A stretch of 64,000 nucleotides of DNA from JBDSKH01 sp035495435. Its GTDB lineage: Bacteria > Actinomycetota > Actinomycetes > Actinomycetales > Microbacteriaceae. The notes beneath the pieces are model-generated. The model was not told the origin of the DNA, ran no database searches, and saw only the letters and a program-made list of their open reading frames with translations. The stretch lies in contig DATJFV010000037.1 in assembly GCA_035495435.1 (NCBI GenBank), positions 1 through 64,000 on the forward strand, in the 5' to 3' direction. The position numbers and the translations under genes are program-made. Of this stretch, positions 17,678 to 25,852 are shown one piece after another. The stretch's first letter is position 1; each line of letters begins with the position of its first letter.

Positions 17678-19197
17678 GGGGCGCCCCGCTCGAGGCGGTA
17701 GACGGTGGTGCGGTGCACGTGCCGTTCGGTGATGACACCGAACCCGAGTCGCTCGAGGTGCAGCAGGTCGGTCGACGCACTGCCGTCGCCTTCGACCGCG
17801 ACCACGGTGCGGTGCTCGGCCAGGTGCCGGTCGGCCTGGTCGAGGGGTGCCACCTGGTCCCACAGGGCCGCGCGCTGCGCGTACGGGGCGAGCAGGGCGA
17901 TGTCGTCCAGGCCGGCGAACCGGGCCGGATACAGGTCGAGCGCGAGCCGGGGACGGCGGCTGGGTTTGACGGTCTGATCGAACACCACGGCGTCGCCCGG
18001 CTGTGCGATCGCCTCGACCGCCGCGGCGGTCTGCCGCAGATCCGCTCCGCCGTCCTTCGCGAACGGACCGCGTTGCGTGAGGAACACCGGCAGCGCCAGC
18101 GCGAGAGCGAGGGCGACGACGAGGGCGGGGGTCAGGATGCCGCCCCGCCTCCCGCGGGCCAGGTCACCCAGCCGCTCGGCACCGATCGCCATCGCCAGAG
18201 CCACCGCCGGCAGCGACAGCCCGGTGTACCGGAAGTTGTACATCGGCGTGACCCACGCGTTGCCCATCAGCAGCACCGCGGTGGGAAGCACCACCCACGT
18301 CAGCACCGCCGCCAGCGCCGCAGGCTGCCCCTCCGCGAGGCTCGCACGCCGGCGCAGCGTGAGCACGACCCCCGCGAGGATCAGCGTCCAGGCCAGAACC
18401 GCCACCGGCACACTGTGGAACCACTGCCGCACCACGACGGCCTCGACGCCGGCGTAATCCCGTCGCCCGAGGAACGCGATCTGGTGTTCCTGCGCGATGC
18501 CGGCCACCACGATGGGGAGAGCCAGCACGAGCGCGACGGCGACCGCGCGCGCCCAGGTGCGCAGCATCCGGTCGCCGCGGGCAGCGAGCAGCGCCACCGC
18601 CACCAGATGCACGGGGATCAGCAACCCGACGTAGAGGAACAGGTAGATGCCGAACGCGAGGCCCGCGGCGTAGAGCGCCCACCAGCGCCGGCGCCTCTCA
18701 CCGCGGCGTACCAGCGCGACCAGCAGCACGGTGAGCCAGACGGCGGCCGCCATCGAGAACGCGTACGAACGCGCCTCGATGGCGACGCGGGTGACCTCGG
18801 GCAGCGCCAGCATGAGCAAGCCCGCGAGGATGCCGACCCGTCGGTTCAGCAGCATGCCGCCGAGGACCACGACCCCGGCGACGGCCGCACCCGCCGCGAG
18901 GGCGCTGGGCAGCCGGACGGCGAACTCGGAGGTGCCGGCGATGCGGATCCAGACGTGCAGGAAGAGGTAGTACACGCCGTGCACCGCGTCGACCTGGCCG
19001 AGCTCCTGCCAGAGCGACCAGAGCGGGCGCCGCGCGGACAGCACGCTCGCCGCCTCATCGCCCCAGAACGAGGGGGTGCCGGCGCCGATCAGCGTCACCG
19101 CTGCCGCGAGCACACCGATCGCGGGCGCGGTTCCCCGGCGCAGTATCGCCGCGCGGCCGGACTCCCGGCGCGGCGCGACGGCGACTGCCTGGGACAT
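17674..19197 (-). CDS. Polytopic membrane glycosyltransferase, GT39/PMT-like
   Basis: A 507-residue integral membrane protein with 10-12 predicted helices. The first extracytoplasmic loop carries FWGDEAASV, the acidic motif (DE) expected in ArnT/GT39-type lipid-linked-sugar transferases, followed by YYLFLHVWIRIAG. A soluble C-terminal part of about 100 residues follows the last helix. Such enzymes use polyprenyl-phosphate sugars outside the membrane. It is the first gene of a short operon with GtrA and, four bases on, the GT28 enzyme. The acceptor is unknown. Confidence 0.83.
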   Translation of the reverse strand: MSQAVAVAPRRESGRAAILRRGTAPAIGVLAAAVTLIGAGTPSFWGDEAASVLSARRPLWSLWQELGQVDAVHGVYYLFLHVWIRIAGTSEFAVRLPSALAAGAAVAGVVVLGGMLLNRRVGILAGLLMLALPEVTRVAIEARSYAFSMAAAVWLTVLLVALVRRGERRRRWWALYAAGLAFGIYLFLYVGLLIPVHLVAVALLAARGDRMLRTWARAVAVALVLALPIVVAGIAQEHQIAFLGRRDYAGVEAVVVRQWFHSVPVAVLAWTLILAGVVLTLRRRASLAEGQPAALAAVLTWVVLPTAVLLMGNAWVTPMYNFRYTGLSLPAVALAMAIGAERLGDLARGRRGGILTPALVVALALALALPVFLTQRGPFAKDGGADLRQTAAAVEAIAQPGDAVVFDQTVKPSRRPRLALDLYPARFAGLDDIALLAPYAQRAALWDQVAPLDQADRHLAEHRTVVAVEGDGSASTDLLHLERLGFGVITERHVHRTTVYRLERGAP

Positions 19198-19279
19198 CGC
19201 GGCCTCGCTCTCGACCGATCGGGACGAGCAATCATGGGCGCGGGCGACTATGGGAGGGCCGTGAGGTCCATCGGTCGCA

Positions 19280-19297
19280 GATGTGAAGAGTCACATC
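19280..19297. repeat. Perfect inverted repeat TGTGA-N4-TCACA
   Basis: GATGTGA (19280-19286), AGAG, TCACATC (19291-19297): a perfect 7-bp inverted repeat in the 114-base gap between the thiolase gene end (19312) and the GT39-like gene start (19197), both on the minus strand. It could be a hairpin terminator for the thiolase operon (no U-tract follows) or an operator upstream of the glycosyltransferase. It resembles a CRP/GlxR site but has a four-base rather than six-base spacer. Confidence 0.5.
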
Positions 19298-19311
19298 CGC
19301 CGGGTCGCGCG

Positions 19312-20487
19312 TCAGCGCTCGAGCACGACCGCCAGGCCCTGGCCGACGCCGATGCAGATCGCGACGACCGCCACGCCGGAACCTCGCCGCGCCAGTTCGT
19401 GCGCGGCGCGTGCGACGATGCGCCCGCCCGACGCACCGAGCGGATGACCGATCGCCAGCGCCCCGCCGTGCACATTCACGCGTTCGGGGTCGAGGTCGGG
19501 CCACCCCGCGATGCAGGCGAGGCTCTGCGAGGCGAACGCCTCGTTCAGCTCGACCAGGTCGACATCGGCCCACGAGCGGCCCGCCTGCGCGAGAGCCCGG
19601 TTCGCCGCCTCGATGGGCGCGATCGGGAACAGCTCCGGGGTGACACCGTTCAGCGCACGGCCGGTGATCCGGGCCAGGGGTTCGGTGTCGAGGGCCCCCT
19701 CCGCCCCGATCAGCACCGCCGACGCGCCGTCGTTGATCGACGAGGAGTTGCCGGGTGTCACCGTGCCCTCGCCGCCGGGCGCGAACAGCGCGGGAAGCGC
19801 CGCCAGCGCCTCGGGCGAGGTCTGGTCGCGGATGCCCTCGTCGCGGGCGAGTTCGTGTCCCTCGACCTGGACGATCTCGCCGTCGAACACGCCGTCGGCC
19901 CACGCCGCGGCCGCGCGCTGATGCGACCGGACGGCGTAGCGGTCCTGGTCCTCGCGGGAGATGCCCCACTCGCGGGCGACCAGTTCGGCCGCTTCGCCGT
20001 TCGAGATCGTCCAATGCGTCGGCAGCGCGGGATTCGTCATCCGCCACCCGATCGCGGTGTTCCACATGGTCGGGTTGCCGGTGGCGGGCCAGGGACGCGC
20101 CGCCTTCTCGACCACGTAGGGTGCTCGGCTCATCGACTCCACGCCGCCGGCGAGCACCAGGTCGGTGTCACCGGACTCGATCATGCGGGACGCCTGCACC
20201 ACCGCCTCGAGCGACGAGGCGCACAACCGGTTGACCGTCACACCGGTGACCGTGGGCGGGAACCCGGCCAGCAGCGCGCCGAAGCGGGCGACGTTGCGGT
20301 TGTCCTCACCCGACTGGTTCGCGTCACCGAAGATCACATCGCCGATCCGTGCCGGGTCGAGCCCCGTCCGAGCCACCGCCGCACGCATGACGACCGCGGC
20401 CAGGTCATCGGGGCGCACCCCGGAGAGGGCACCCGCGGCCCGGCCGAAGGGGGTGCGCACGGCGTCGTAGATGTGGGCGGCGGGCAC
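19312..20487 (-). CDS. Acetyl-CoA acyltransferase, PcaF-type (3-oxoadipyl-CoA thiolase)
   Basis: A 391-residue thiolase with all catalytic residues: nucleophile Cys89 (NRLCASS), His348 (GHPLGASG) and Cys378 (ICIGVGQG), plus NEAFASQ. The N-terminal FGDANQSGEDNRNVARF segment is close to that of PcaF/PaaJ 3-oxoadipyl-CoA thiolases, so the most likely reaction is cleavage of 3-oxoadipyl-CoA with CoA to succinyl-CoA and acetyl-CoA. It lies two bases after the CoA-transferase B gene and ends the long catabolic operon. Another 3-oxoacyl-CoA substrate remains possible, since no aromatic ring-cleavage genes are in the window. Confidence 0.88.
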   Translation of the reverse strand: MPAAHIYDAVRTPFGRAAGALSGVRPDDLAAVVMRAAVARTGLDPARIGDVIFGDANQSGEDNRNVARFGALLAGFPPTVTGVTVNRLCASSLEAVVQASRMIESGDTDLVLAGGVESMSRAPYVVEKAARPWPATGNPTMWNTAIGWRMTNPALPTHWTISNGEAAELVAREWGISREDQDRYAVRSHQRAAAAWADGVFDGEIVQVEGHELARDEGIRDQTSPEALAALPALFAPGGEGTVTPGNSSSINDGASAVLIGAEGALDTEPLARITGRALNGVTPELFPIAPIEAANRALAQAGRSWADVDLVELNEAFASQSLACIAGWPDLDPERVNVHGGALAIGHPLGASGGRIVARAAHELARRGSGVAVVAICIGVGQGLAVVLER

Positions 20488-20489
20488 GG

Positions 20490-21143
20490 CTACTCCTTCT
20501 GGGTCGCGTCGGCCAGGTCGAGCCCGGTCAGTGCGCGCAGTTCGTCGACGGTGGTGTCGCCGAACACCTCGCGCACCGCGAAGCCCTCGCCGGTCACCTC
20601 GAAGATCGCGTGGTCGGTGTACACCCGGGACACGCAGCCGACACCGGTGAGCGGATAGCTGCAGGCAGCCACCAGCTTCGACGCGCCCTCGCGGGTGAGC
20701 AGGTCGGTCATCACGTAGACCCGACGGGCGCCGATCGCCAGGTCCATCGCGCCCCCGACCGCGGGAATCGCCCCCTCGCCGCCGGTGGACCAGTTCGCCA
20801 GGTCACCGTTCTCGGCGACCTGGAACGCACCCAGCACACACACGTCGAGGTGGCCCCCGCGCATCATGCCGAACGAGTCGGCGTGGTGGAAGAACGATGC
20901 CCCCGCGACGGCGGTCACCGCCTGCTTGCCCGCGTTCACCAGGTCGGGATCGACCCGGCCCGGCTCCGGTGCCGGGCCCATGCCCAGCATGCCGTTCTCG
21001 GTGTGGAGGATGATCTCGGCCCCCGCCGCCAGGTAGTCGGCGACCAGGGTGGGTGCCCCGATGCCCAGGTTCACCACCGACCCCTCGGGGATGTCGGCCG
21101 CGATGCGCGCGGCGAGCTCGGTCCTGCTGAGACGGGTGGTCAT
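20490..21143 (-). CDS. 3-oxoacid CoA-transferase subunit B (PcaJ-like)
   Basis: A 217-residue beta subunit with the catalytic glutamate in HTENGMLGMGP (Glu49), which forms the glutamyl-CoA thioester intermediate, and the glycine-rich VNLGIGAPTLV near the N-terminus. It works with the A subunit encoded just upstream (4-base ATGA overlap) to move CoA from succinyl-CoA to a 3-oxo acid such as 3-oxoadipate or acetoacetate. The adjacent PcaF-type thiolase favours 3-oxoadipate, but these families cannot be separated by eye. Confidence 0.88.
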   Translation of the reverse strand: MTTRLSRTELAARIAADIPEGSVVNLGIGAPTLVADYLAAGAEIILHTENGMLGMGPAPEPGRVDPDLVNAGKQAVTAVAGASFFHHADSFGMMRGGHLDVCVLGAFQVAENGDLANWSTGGEGAIPAVGGAMDLAIGARRVYVMTDLLTREGASKLVAACSYPLTGVGCVSRVYTDHAIFEVTGEGFAVREVFGDTTVDELRALTGLDLADATQKE

Positions 21144-21868
21144 GACAGCGGCCGGCCTTCCAGATCGACGCCGCCGACGAAGACGCCGTCGCGCAGCCAG
21201 GGCCGCTCGCCCACCGCCACGACCCGGTCGACGAAGATGCCCGGCGTGACCACGGTCTCGGGGTCGAGCTCACCGAGTTCGACCAGCTCGTCGACCTGCG
21301 CCACCGTGGTGCTCGCCGCCGTCGCCATGATGGGGCCGAAGTTGCGCGCCGTGCCGCGGTAGACCAGGTTGCCCCAGCGGTCGGCGCGGCGAGCGCTGAT
21401 CAGAGCCACGTCGGCGAAGATCGGGTACTCCAGCGCGTACCGGCGGCCGTCGATCTCGCGGATCTCCTTGCCCTCGGCCAGCAGTGTGCCGACCCCGGTG
21501 GGGGTGTAGAAGGCTCCGATGCCCGCACCTGCGGCGCGGATCCGCTCGGCCAGGTTGCCCTGCGGAACCAGCTCGAGCTCGATCCGCCCCTCGCGGAAGA
21601 ACCGGTCGAAGACCCACGAGTCGCTCTGCCGCGGGAACGAGCAGATGATCTTGCGCACCCGGCCGCGGTCGATGAGCGCCGCGAGCCCCACGTCGCCGTT
21701 GCCGGCGTTGTTGCTGACGATCACCAGGTCGGAGGCGCCCTGCTCGATGAGAGCGTCGATCAGCTCGACCGGCTGACCGGCGCGACCGAAACCGCCGATC
21801 ATCACGGTGGCGCCGTCGGCGATGCCGGCCACCGCATCCGTCACCGACGCGACCCGCTTGTCGATCAT
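21140..21868 (-). CDS. 3-oxoacid CoA-transferase subunit A (PcaI-like)
   Basis: A 242-residue alpha subunit with the typical GGFGRAGQP CoA-binding loop (about 25-33), the ENNAGNGDVGL-like segment (SNNAGNGDVGL) and YTPTGVGT near the middle. ATG 21866-21868 overlaps the stop of the proline-racemase-family gene upstream as ATGA, so the transferase is translated together with an amino-acid enzyme. With subunit B it activates a 3-oxo acid for thiolysis by the thiolase at the end of the operon. Confidence 0.88.
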   Translation of the reverse strand: MIDKRVASVTDAVAGIADGATVMIGGFGRAGQPVELIDALIEQGASDLVIVSNNAGNGDVGLAALIDRGRVRKIICSFPRQSDSWVFDRFFREGRIELELVPQGNLAERIRAAGAGIGAFYTPTGVGTLLAEGKEIREIDGRRYALEYPIFADVALISARRADRWGNLVYRGTARNFGPIMATAASTTVAQVDELVELGELDPETVVTPGIFVDRVVAVGERPWLRDGVFVGGVDLEGRPLS

Positions 21869-22923
21869 GCCGGCACCGGGAAGAGCGGCGGGGCGGTGGG
21901 CCCCCAGGTGTCGGACAACGTGTAGCCCTCGGGGAACGGGTCGGTCGGGTCGATGCCCAGCTGGGCGATGTCGGTGATCCAGGCCTGCCCGGCGATGCTC
22001 GGCACCACGGCCGGAACCCCGCCCACCTCGGTCGTCGACACGATGGTGCCGGTGTACTGCGAGCCCAGCACCGACTCGTGCACGAGCGGCTCGCCCACCG
22101 CGATCTCGCCGCGGGCGTGCAGCACCGCGAGCCGCGCCGAGGTGCCCGTTCCGCACGCCGACCGGTCGAGCCGGCCGGGTCGCACCACGACCGCGTTGCG
22201 GGCGTGCAGCCCGCCGTCGCGTCGGGTGAGGGGGCCCATGATCTCGGTCTGCGTGATCCCGGCGTACTCGGGGTGCACCGGGTGCACCGCGGGCAACTGC
22301 TCGACCGCTGCGGCCTTGATGATCTCGCCCACCCGCGACAGCTCGCCCGCCTCGTCGGCGGTCATCGCGAAGCCCAGTTCGACCGAATCGGCCAGGACGT
22401 AGGCCATCCCGCCCCAGGCCACGTCGACCCGCAGCGTGCCGAATCCCGGCACCTCGAGCGGCGCGTCGAGGCGGTAGACGAAGGCCGGCTGGTTGACCAG
22501 CTCGACGCTCACCACCTTGCCGTCGCGGCAGTGGCAGGTCAGGCGGATGAGCCCGGCCGGCGATTCGAGCACGAGCTCGGTCACCGGCTCGACCATCTCG
22601 ACCATGCCGGTCTCGAGCAGCACCGTCGCGACGCTGATCGTGTTGCTGCCCGACATCACCGCGTACTCGGTCGACTCGAGGATCACATAGCCGAACTGCG
22701 CCTCTGGATGGTTCGAGGGCAGGATGACGTCGGCGGCGTGAAGCACCCCACCGACCGGCTCGAAGAGCAGGCGACGACGGTAGTGGTCGGCGTGATCGCG
22801 GAACCAGTCGCGCTTGTCGAGCATCGTGTTCCCCGGCACATCGGTGATGCCGCCGGTGACCACGCGCGCGTACTCGCCGCCCGAATGCGTGCCGACCGCG
22901 GTCAGCATCCGGCTCCAGCGCAT
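21865..22923 (-). CDS. Proline racemase-family enzyme (probable 4-hydroxyproline 2-epimerase)
   Basis: A 352-residue enzyme of the PLP-independent proline racemase superfamily. Of the two active-site residues, the first position, normally Cys in MCGH, is Ser91 (MSGSNT); the second is Cys257 in DRSACGTGT. Ser/Cys members are known and include 4-hydroxyproline epimerases and trans-3-hydroxyproline dehydratases. The HPVHPEY and GIDPTDPFPEGY regions are family landmarks. The island also has a fused flavoprotein dehydrogenase, a DapA-type enzyme and a semialdehyde dehydrogenase, so epimerisation of trans-4-hydroxy-L-proline is the best guess. The ATG overlaps the glycine decarboxylase stop. Confidence 0.85.
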   Translation of the reverse strand: MRWSRMLTAVGTHSGGEYARVVTGGITDVPGNTMLDKRDWFRDHADHYRRRLLFEPVGGVLHAADVILPSNHPEAQFGYVILESTEYAVMSGSNTISVATVLLETGMVEMVEPVTELVLESPAGLIRLTCHCRDGKVVSVELVNQPAFVYRLDAPLEVPGFGTLRVDVAWGGMAYVLADSVELGFAMTADEAGELSRVGEIIKAAAVEQLPAVHPVHPEYAGITQTEIMGPLTRRDGGLHARNAVVVRPGRLDRSACGTGTSARLAVLHARGEIAVGEPLVHESVLGSQYTGTIVSTTEVGGVPAVVPSIAGQAWITDIAQLGIDPTDPFPEGYTLSDTWGPTAPPLFPVPA

Positions 22924-24437
22924 CAGGGCCTCGCGTGCTTGCGGCGGTATGCAGCCCAGGTGGTCGCCCAGGTGTCGGGGTCGTTCAGCCCCGAGCCGTC
23001 GATCTGCGCCACCGCCTGATTGTGCGGTGCGGTGCGCACGATCTCGGGATCGGTGCGGCCCTCCTCCAGGATGTGGGCGACGACGTCGATCCACTCGTCG
23101 ATGTCCTCTTTGGACCACATCTCGCCGGCTTCCGGCGTGAACGGCTCGGGCACGATCCACGGCTCGTGCGAGGTCCACCAGGCGTCGATGCCGAAGTCGG
23201 GCAGCCGGTTCTCCACATCGAGAGTCGACAGGCCGGTGTCGGCGGACCATTCGCCGAGCGAATACCGGGTCATCTCCAGCCGCGGCATCGCCTTGCCGGG
23301 GAACGAGATTGTCACGCCGGGGATGTCGAGCAGCCGCTTCTCCATGTAGTTGTTGGCCAGCACCGAGATGTCGGCCGCTTCGCGCAGGCCGTCGGTTCCC
23401 ATCGCGCGGGTCCACGAGTACGCCTTGACCAGCTGCTGCACGTTGCCGAAGAACTCGCGCACCCGCCCCACGCTCTGCGCGGGCTCGATCAGCTCGTAGC
23501 CGTCGCCGTTCTTCACGATGCGCGGGCCCGGCAGGAACGGGGCCAGCTCCTCTGAGCAGCCGTAGGCGCCGACCGACGGCCCGTTGCCGCCCTTGGGCGC
23601 CCCGAAGGTCTTGTGCAGCATGAACATGCAGGCGTCGAACCCGAGCTCGCGGGCGCGCAGCCGGGTCATCACCCCGTTGAAGTTCGCGTGGTCGTAGAAC
23701 GCGAGCGCCCCGACCTCGTGCACCGCGTCGATGAACTCCTTGATGTGCGGGTTGTAGATGCCCATGTCGTCGGGGTTGTTCAGCATCAGCGCGGCGGTCT
23801 GCGGGCCGATCACCGCCTTCAGCGCCTCGACCGAGGGGTAGCCGTCCTCTTCGAGCGGCAGCGTGATCACCTCGAACCCGGCGGCGTGGGCAGAGGCCGG
23901 ATTGCACGGGTGCGCCTGCGCGGTCGTCACCACCTGCGTGCGCTGAGCCAGTTCGCCGCGCGACGCGTGGTAGGCGCGCGTGATGACGGCGTGGAGGTAG
24001 GCGGCATCGGCGCCGCCGCCCGGCTGGAAGCTGAACGCCGCCATCCCGGAGAGGTTCTTCAGCTCGTCCTCGAGGTCGTGCACGATGCCGAGCAGGCCCG
24101 GGAACGTCGACGCATCCTGCCGGGGGTGCACCCCGGCGACCTCGGGCCGGGCGACGATCTGCTCGTTGAGCGTCGGGTTGTGCTTCATGGTGCAGGTGCC
24201 GAACAGGCTGACCCCCATCATCCCGAGGGTCTGCTGGGCGAGGTGGCTGTAGTGGCGGCGCACCTCGTATTCGGCCAGCTCCGGCAGGTCGGCGTCGGCC
24301 GCGCGGCGCACGCCATCCGGCAGGTCGGCCGCGGGGGCCCAGGATGCCGGGGGCACGACGCCGCGGCGACCGGCGGCTCCCAGCTCGTAGACGACGCCTT
24401 CGTCCCAGGAGGCGGAGTGGTAGCGGCGGATGGTCAT
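22923..24437 (-). CDS. gcvPB: Glycine dehydrogenase (decarboxylating) subunit 2
   Basis: A 504-residue P-protein subunit 2. The PLP lysine is in HKTFGAPKGG (Lys276), and SFQPGGGADA, YDHANFNGV and GYDAC-like GFDACMFMLHKTF are family hallmarks. With subunit 1 it normally decarboxylates glycine and loads the aminomethyl group on lipoyl-H-protein. No H-, T- or L-protein gene occurs here, which is unusual, so either those subunits are encoded elsewhere or the pair decarboxylates a different amino acid. ATG 24435-24437 overlaps the subunit 1 stop. Confidence 0.9.
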   Translation of the reverse strand: MTIRRYHSASWDEGVVYELGAAGRRGVVPPASWAPAADLPDGVRRAADADLPELAEYEVRRHYSHLAQQTLGMMGVSLFGTCTMKHNPTLNEQIVARPEVAGVHPRQDASTFPGLLGIVHDLEDELKNLSGMAAFSFQPGGGADAAYLHAVITRAYHASRGELAQRTQVVTTAQAHPCNPASAHAAGFEVITLPLEEDGYPSVEALKAVIGPQTAALMLNNPDDMGIYNPHIKEFIDAVHEVGALAFYDHANFNGVMTRLRARELGFDACMFMLHKTFGAPKGGNGPSVGAYGCSEELAPFLPGPRIVKNGDGYELIEPAQSVGRVREFFGNVQQLVKAYSWTRAMGTDGLREAADISVLANNYMEKRLLDIPGVTISFPGKAMPRLEMTRYSLGEWSADTGLSTLDVENRLPDFGIDAWWTSHEPWIVPEPFTPEAGEMWSKEDIDEWIDVVAHILEEGRTDPEIVRTAPHNQAVAQIDGSGLNDPDTWATTWAAYRRKHARP

Positions 24438-25852
24438 GCCAGCACCTCCTTCAGCGCGGCGGTGAGTTCTCGGATGTCGTCCTCGGTGACCCCCTCGGTC
24501 ACGCAGTAGAGGGCGCAGCCGTCCAGGCCGTCGTGGGTGCCCGAGAGGTCGTGCCCGCCGAGGATGCCGCGCTCGAGCAGCCCGGCGTTGATCTCGGCCA
24601 CGCTCTTGCCGGTGGCGCTGAAGTCGACGATGAACTCCTTGAAGATGCCGTCGGCGTAGCGCACGCTGACGCCGGGCAGTTCGGCGATCAGCCGGGCCGA
24701 CTGCCGGGCGTTGGCGACCACCGTCTCGGCCAGTTCGCGCATGCCGGCGGGGCCGAGGAGAGCCAGGAACACGGCGTTGCGCACCGTCCAGAGGTAGACC
24801 GAGTTGCCGGTCCAGTCGTTGCCGAGTTCGCGCGAGCCGTACGAGCTCTGCTCGAACAGGGTGAGGCCGAAGGCGTGCTGCCCCTCGACCCGGGTCGGCG
24901 CGATGCTGACCTGCAGGGTGGGGAACTGCCGCGCGTAGCGCTCCTCGTCGCGCGAGGCGATGAACCCGCCGACGCCCCCGCCGGCGTACAGCGGGATGCC
25001 CATGGGCTGCAGCGACCCGACGAGGATGTCGGCACCCGAGGATGCGGGCGAGGCGAGCGCGCCGAGCGAGATCGGGTCGACACCGACGATGACCTCGGCA
25101 CCGTGCTGGTGCGCGGCCGCGATCAGGTCGGCCATCGCGGTCTCGATGACACCCCACGAGTTCGGGGTCTCGAGGTAGACGGCCGCGACCTGGTCGTCGA
25201 GCACCTCGGCGAGCGCGGCGGGCAGGATCGTGCCGGTCGCGGCATCCACCGCCACCTCGCGCACGGTGAGCGCCCCGGTGAGCTCGCGGTAGCCGCAGTA
25301 GGTGTCGATCACGAGGCGGCGTTCACGGTCGAGGTTCGACGGCACGACGACCACCGAGCGCCCGGTGAGACGTGCCGCCATGCGCAGCGCGTGTCCGGCG
25401 GCGCAGCCCCAGCTGTAGACCGGCAGGCCGACGAAGTCGAGGTCGAGCAGGGCGCCCAGCTGCGAGGCCCATTCGAACCAGATCTGGTTGCGCCCGTGGT
25501 CCGAGCTGGGGGTGCCCCAGACCGAGAGCGACAGCTCGGGGCGGCTGGCGATCTCGTCGCACAGCGCCGGGATCCCGTGCTTCCAGTACCCGCCGCCGAG
25601 GAACGACAGGTGGGTGTCGGTGGAGATGCCGCCGCGGAGGCGCCCCTCCAGCATCCGGCGCAGCTGCTGCTCCGAGCGGATCCCGGGCCGCTGCTCGATC
25701 AGCGCATCGGAGCGGTGGTCCGCGGGGATCTGCGCGAACAGCGGCTCGGCGTCGGCGACGCCGACGGCGTCGAGCAACGCCTGCTTGCTGTCGGGGGCCG
25801 AGTTGGCCATGTACGGATGCGCTGTCGGATGCGCTGCCGGGTGCGCGCTCAT
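24434..25852 (-). CDS. gcvPA: Glycine dehydrogenase (decarboxylating) subunit 1
   Basis: A 472-residue P-protein subunit 1 with the GcvP N-terminal fold: the SFLGGGYWKH region (about 83-92) corresponds to the family's FLGAGxYxH, followed by LETPNSWGVIE and VGVDPISLG. Subunit 1 lacks the PLP lysine and completes the active site of subunit 2. ATG 25850-25852 overlaps the upstream stop (ATGA); a second ATG 15 residues in is also possible, since the first residues are a low-complexity His/Ala/Pro tract. Its translational chain with an aminotransferase, an AcoX-like kinase and a CoA-transferase is not that of a housekeeping gcv operon. Confidence 0.88.
   Translation of the reverse strand: MSAHPAAHPTAHPYMANSAPDSKQALLDAVGVADAEPLFAQIPADHRSDALIEQRPGIRSEQQLRRMLEGRLRGGISTDTHLSFLGGGYWKHGIPALCDEIASRPELSLSVWGTPSSDHGRNQIWFEWASQLGALLDLDFVGLPVYSWGCAAGHALRMAARLTGRSVVVVPSNLDRERRLVIDTYCGYRELTGALTVREVAVDAATGTILPAALAEVLDDQVAAVYLETPNSWGVIETAMADLIAAAHQHGAEVIVGVDPISLGALASPASSGADILVGSLQPMGIPLYAGGGVGGFIASRDEERYARQFPTLQVSIAPTRVEGQHAFGLTLFEQSSYGSRELGNDWTGNSVYLWTVRNAVFLALLGPAGMRELAETVVANARQSARLIAELPGVSVRYADGIFKEFIVDFSATGKSVAEINAGLLERGILGGHDLSGTHDGLDGCALYCVTEGVTEDDIRELTAALKEVLA

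Noticed and set aside
17713..20658. Very long plus-strand open frame (about 980 codons) opposite the glycosyltransferase and thiolase genes
   Set aside because: Its translation is Arg/Gly/His/Asp-rich low complexity, typical of the frame opposite GC-rich genes, and it spans the ends of several genes with intact catalytic motifs on the minus strand.
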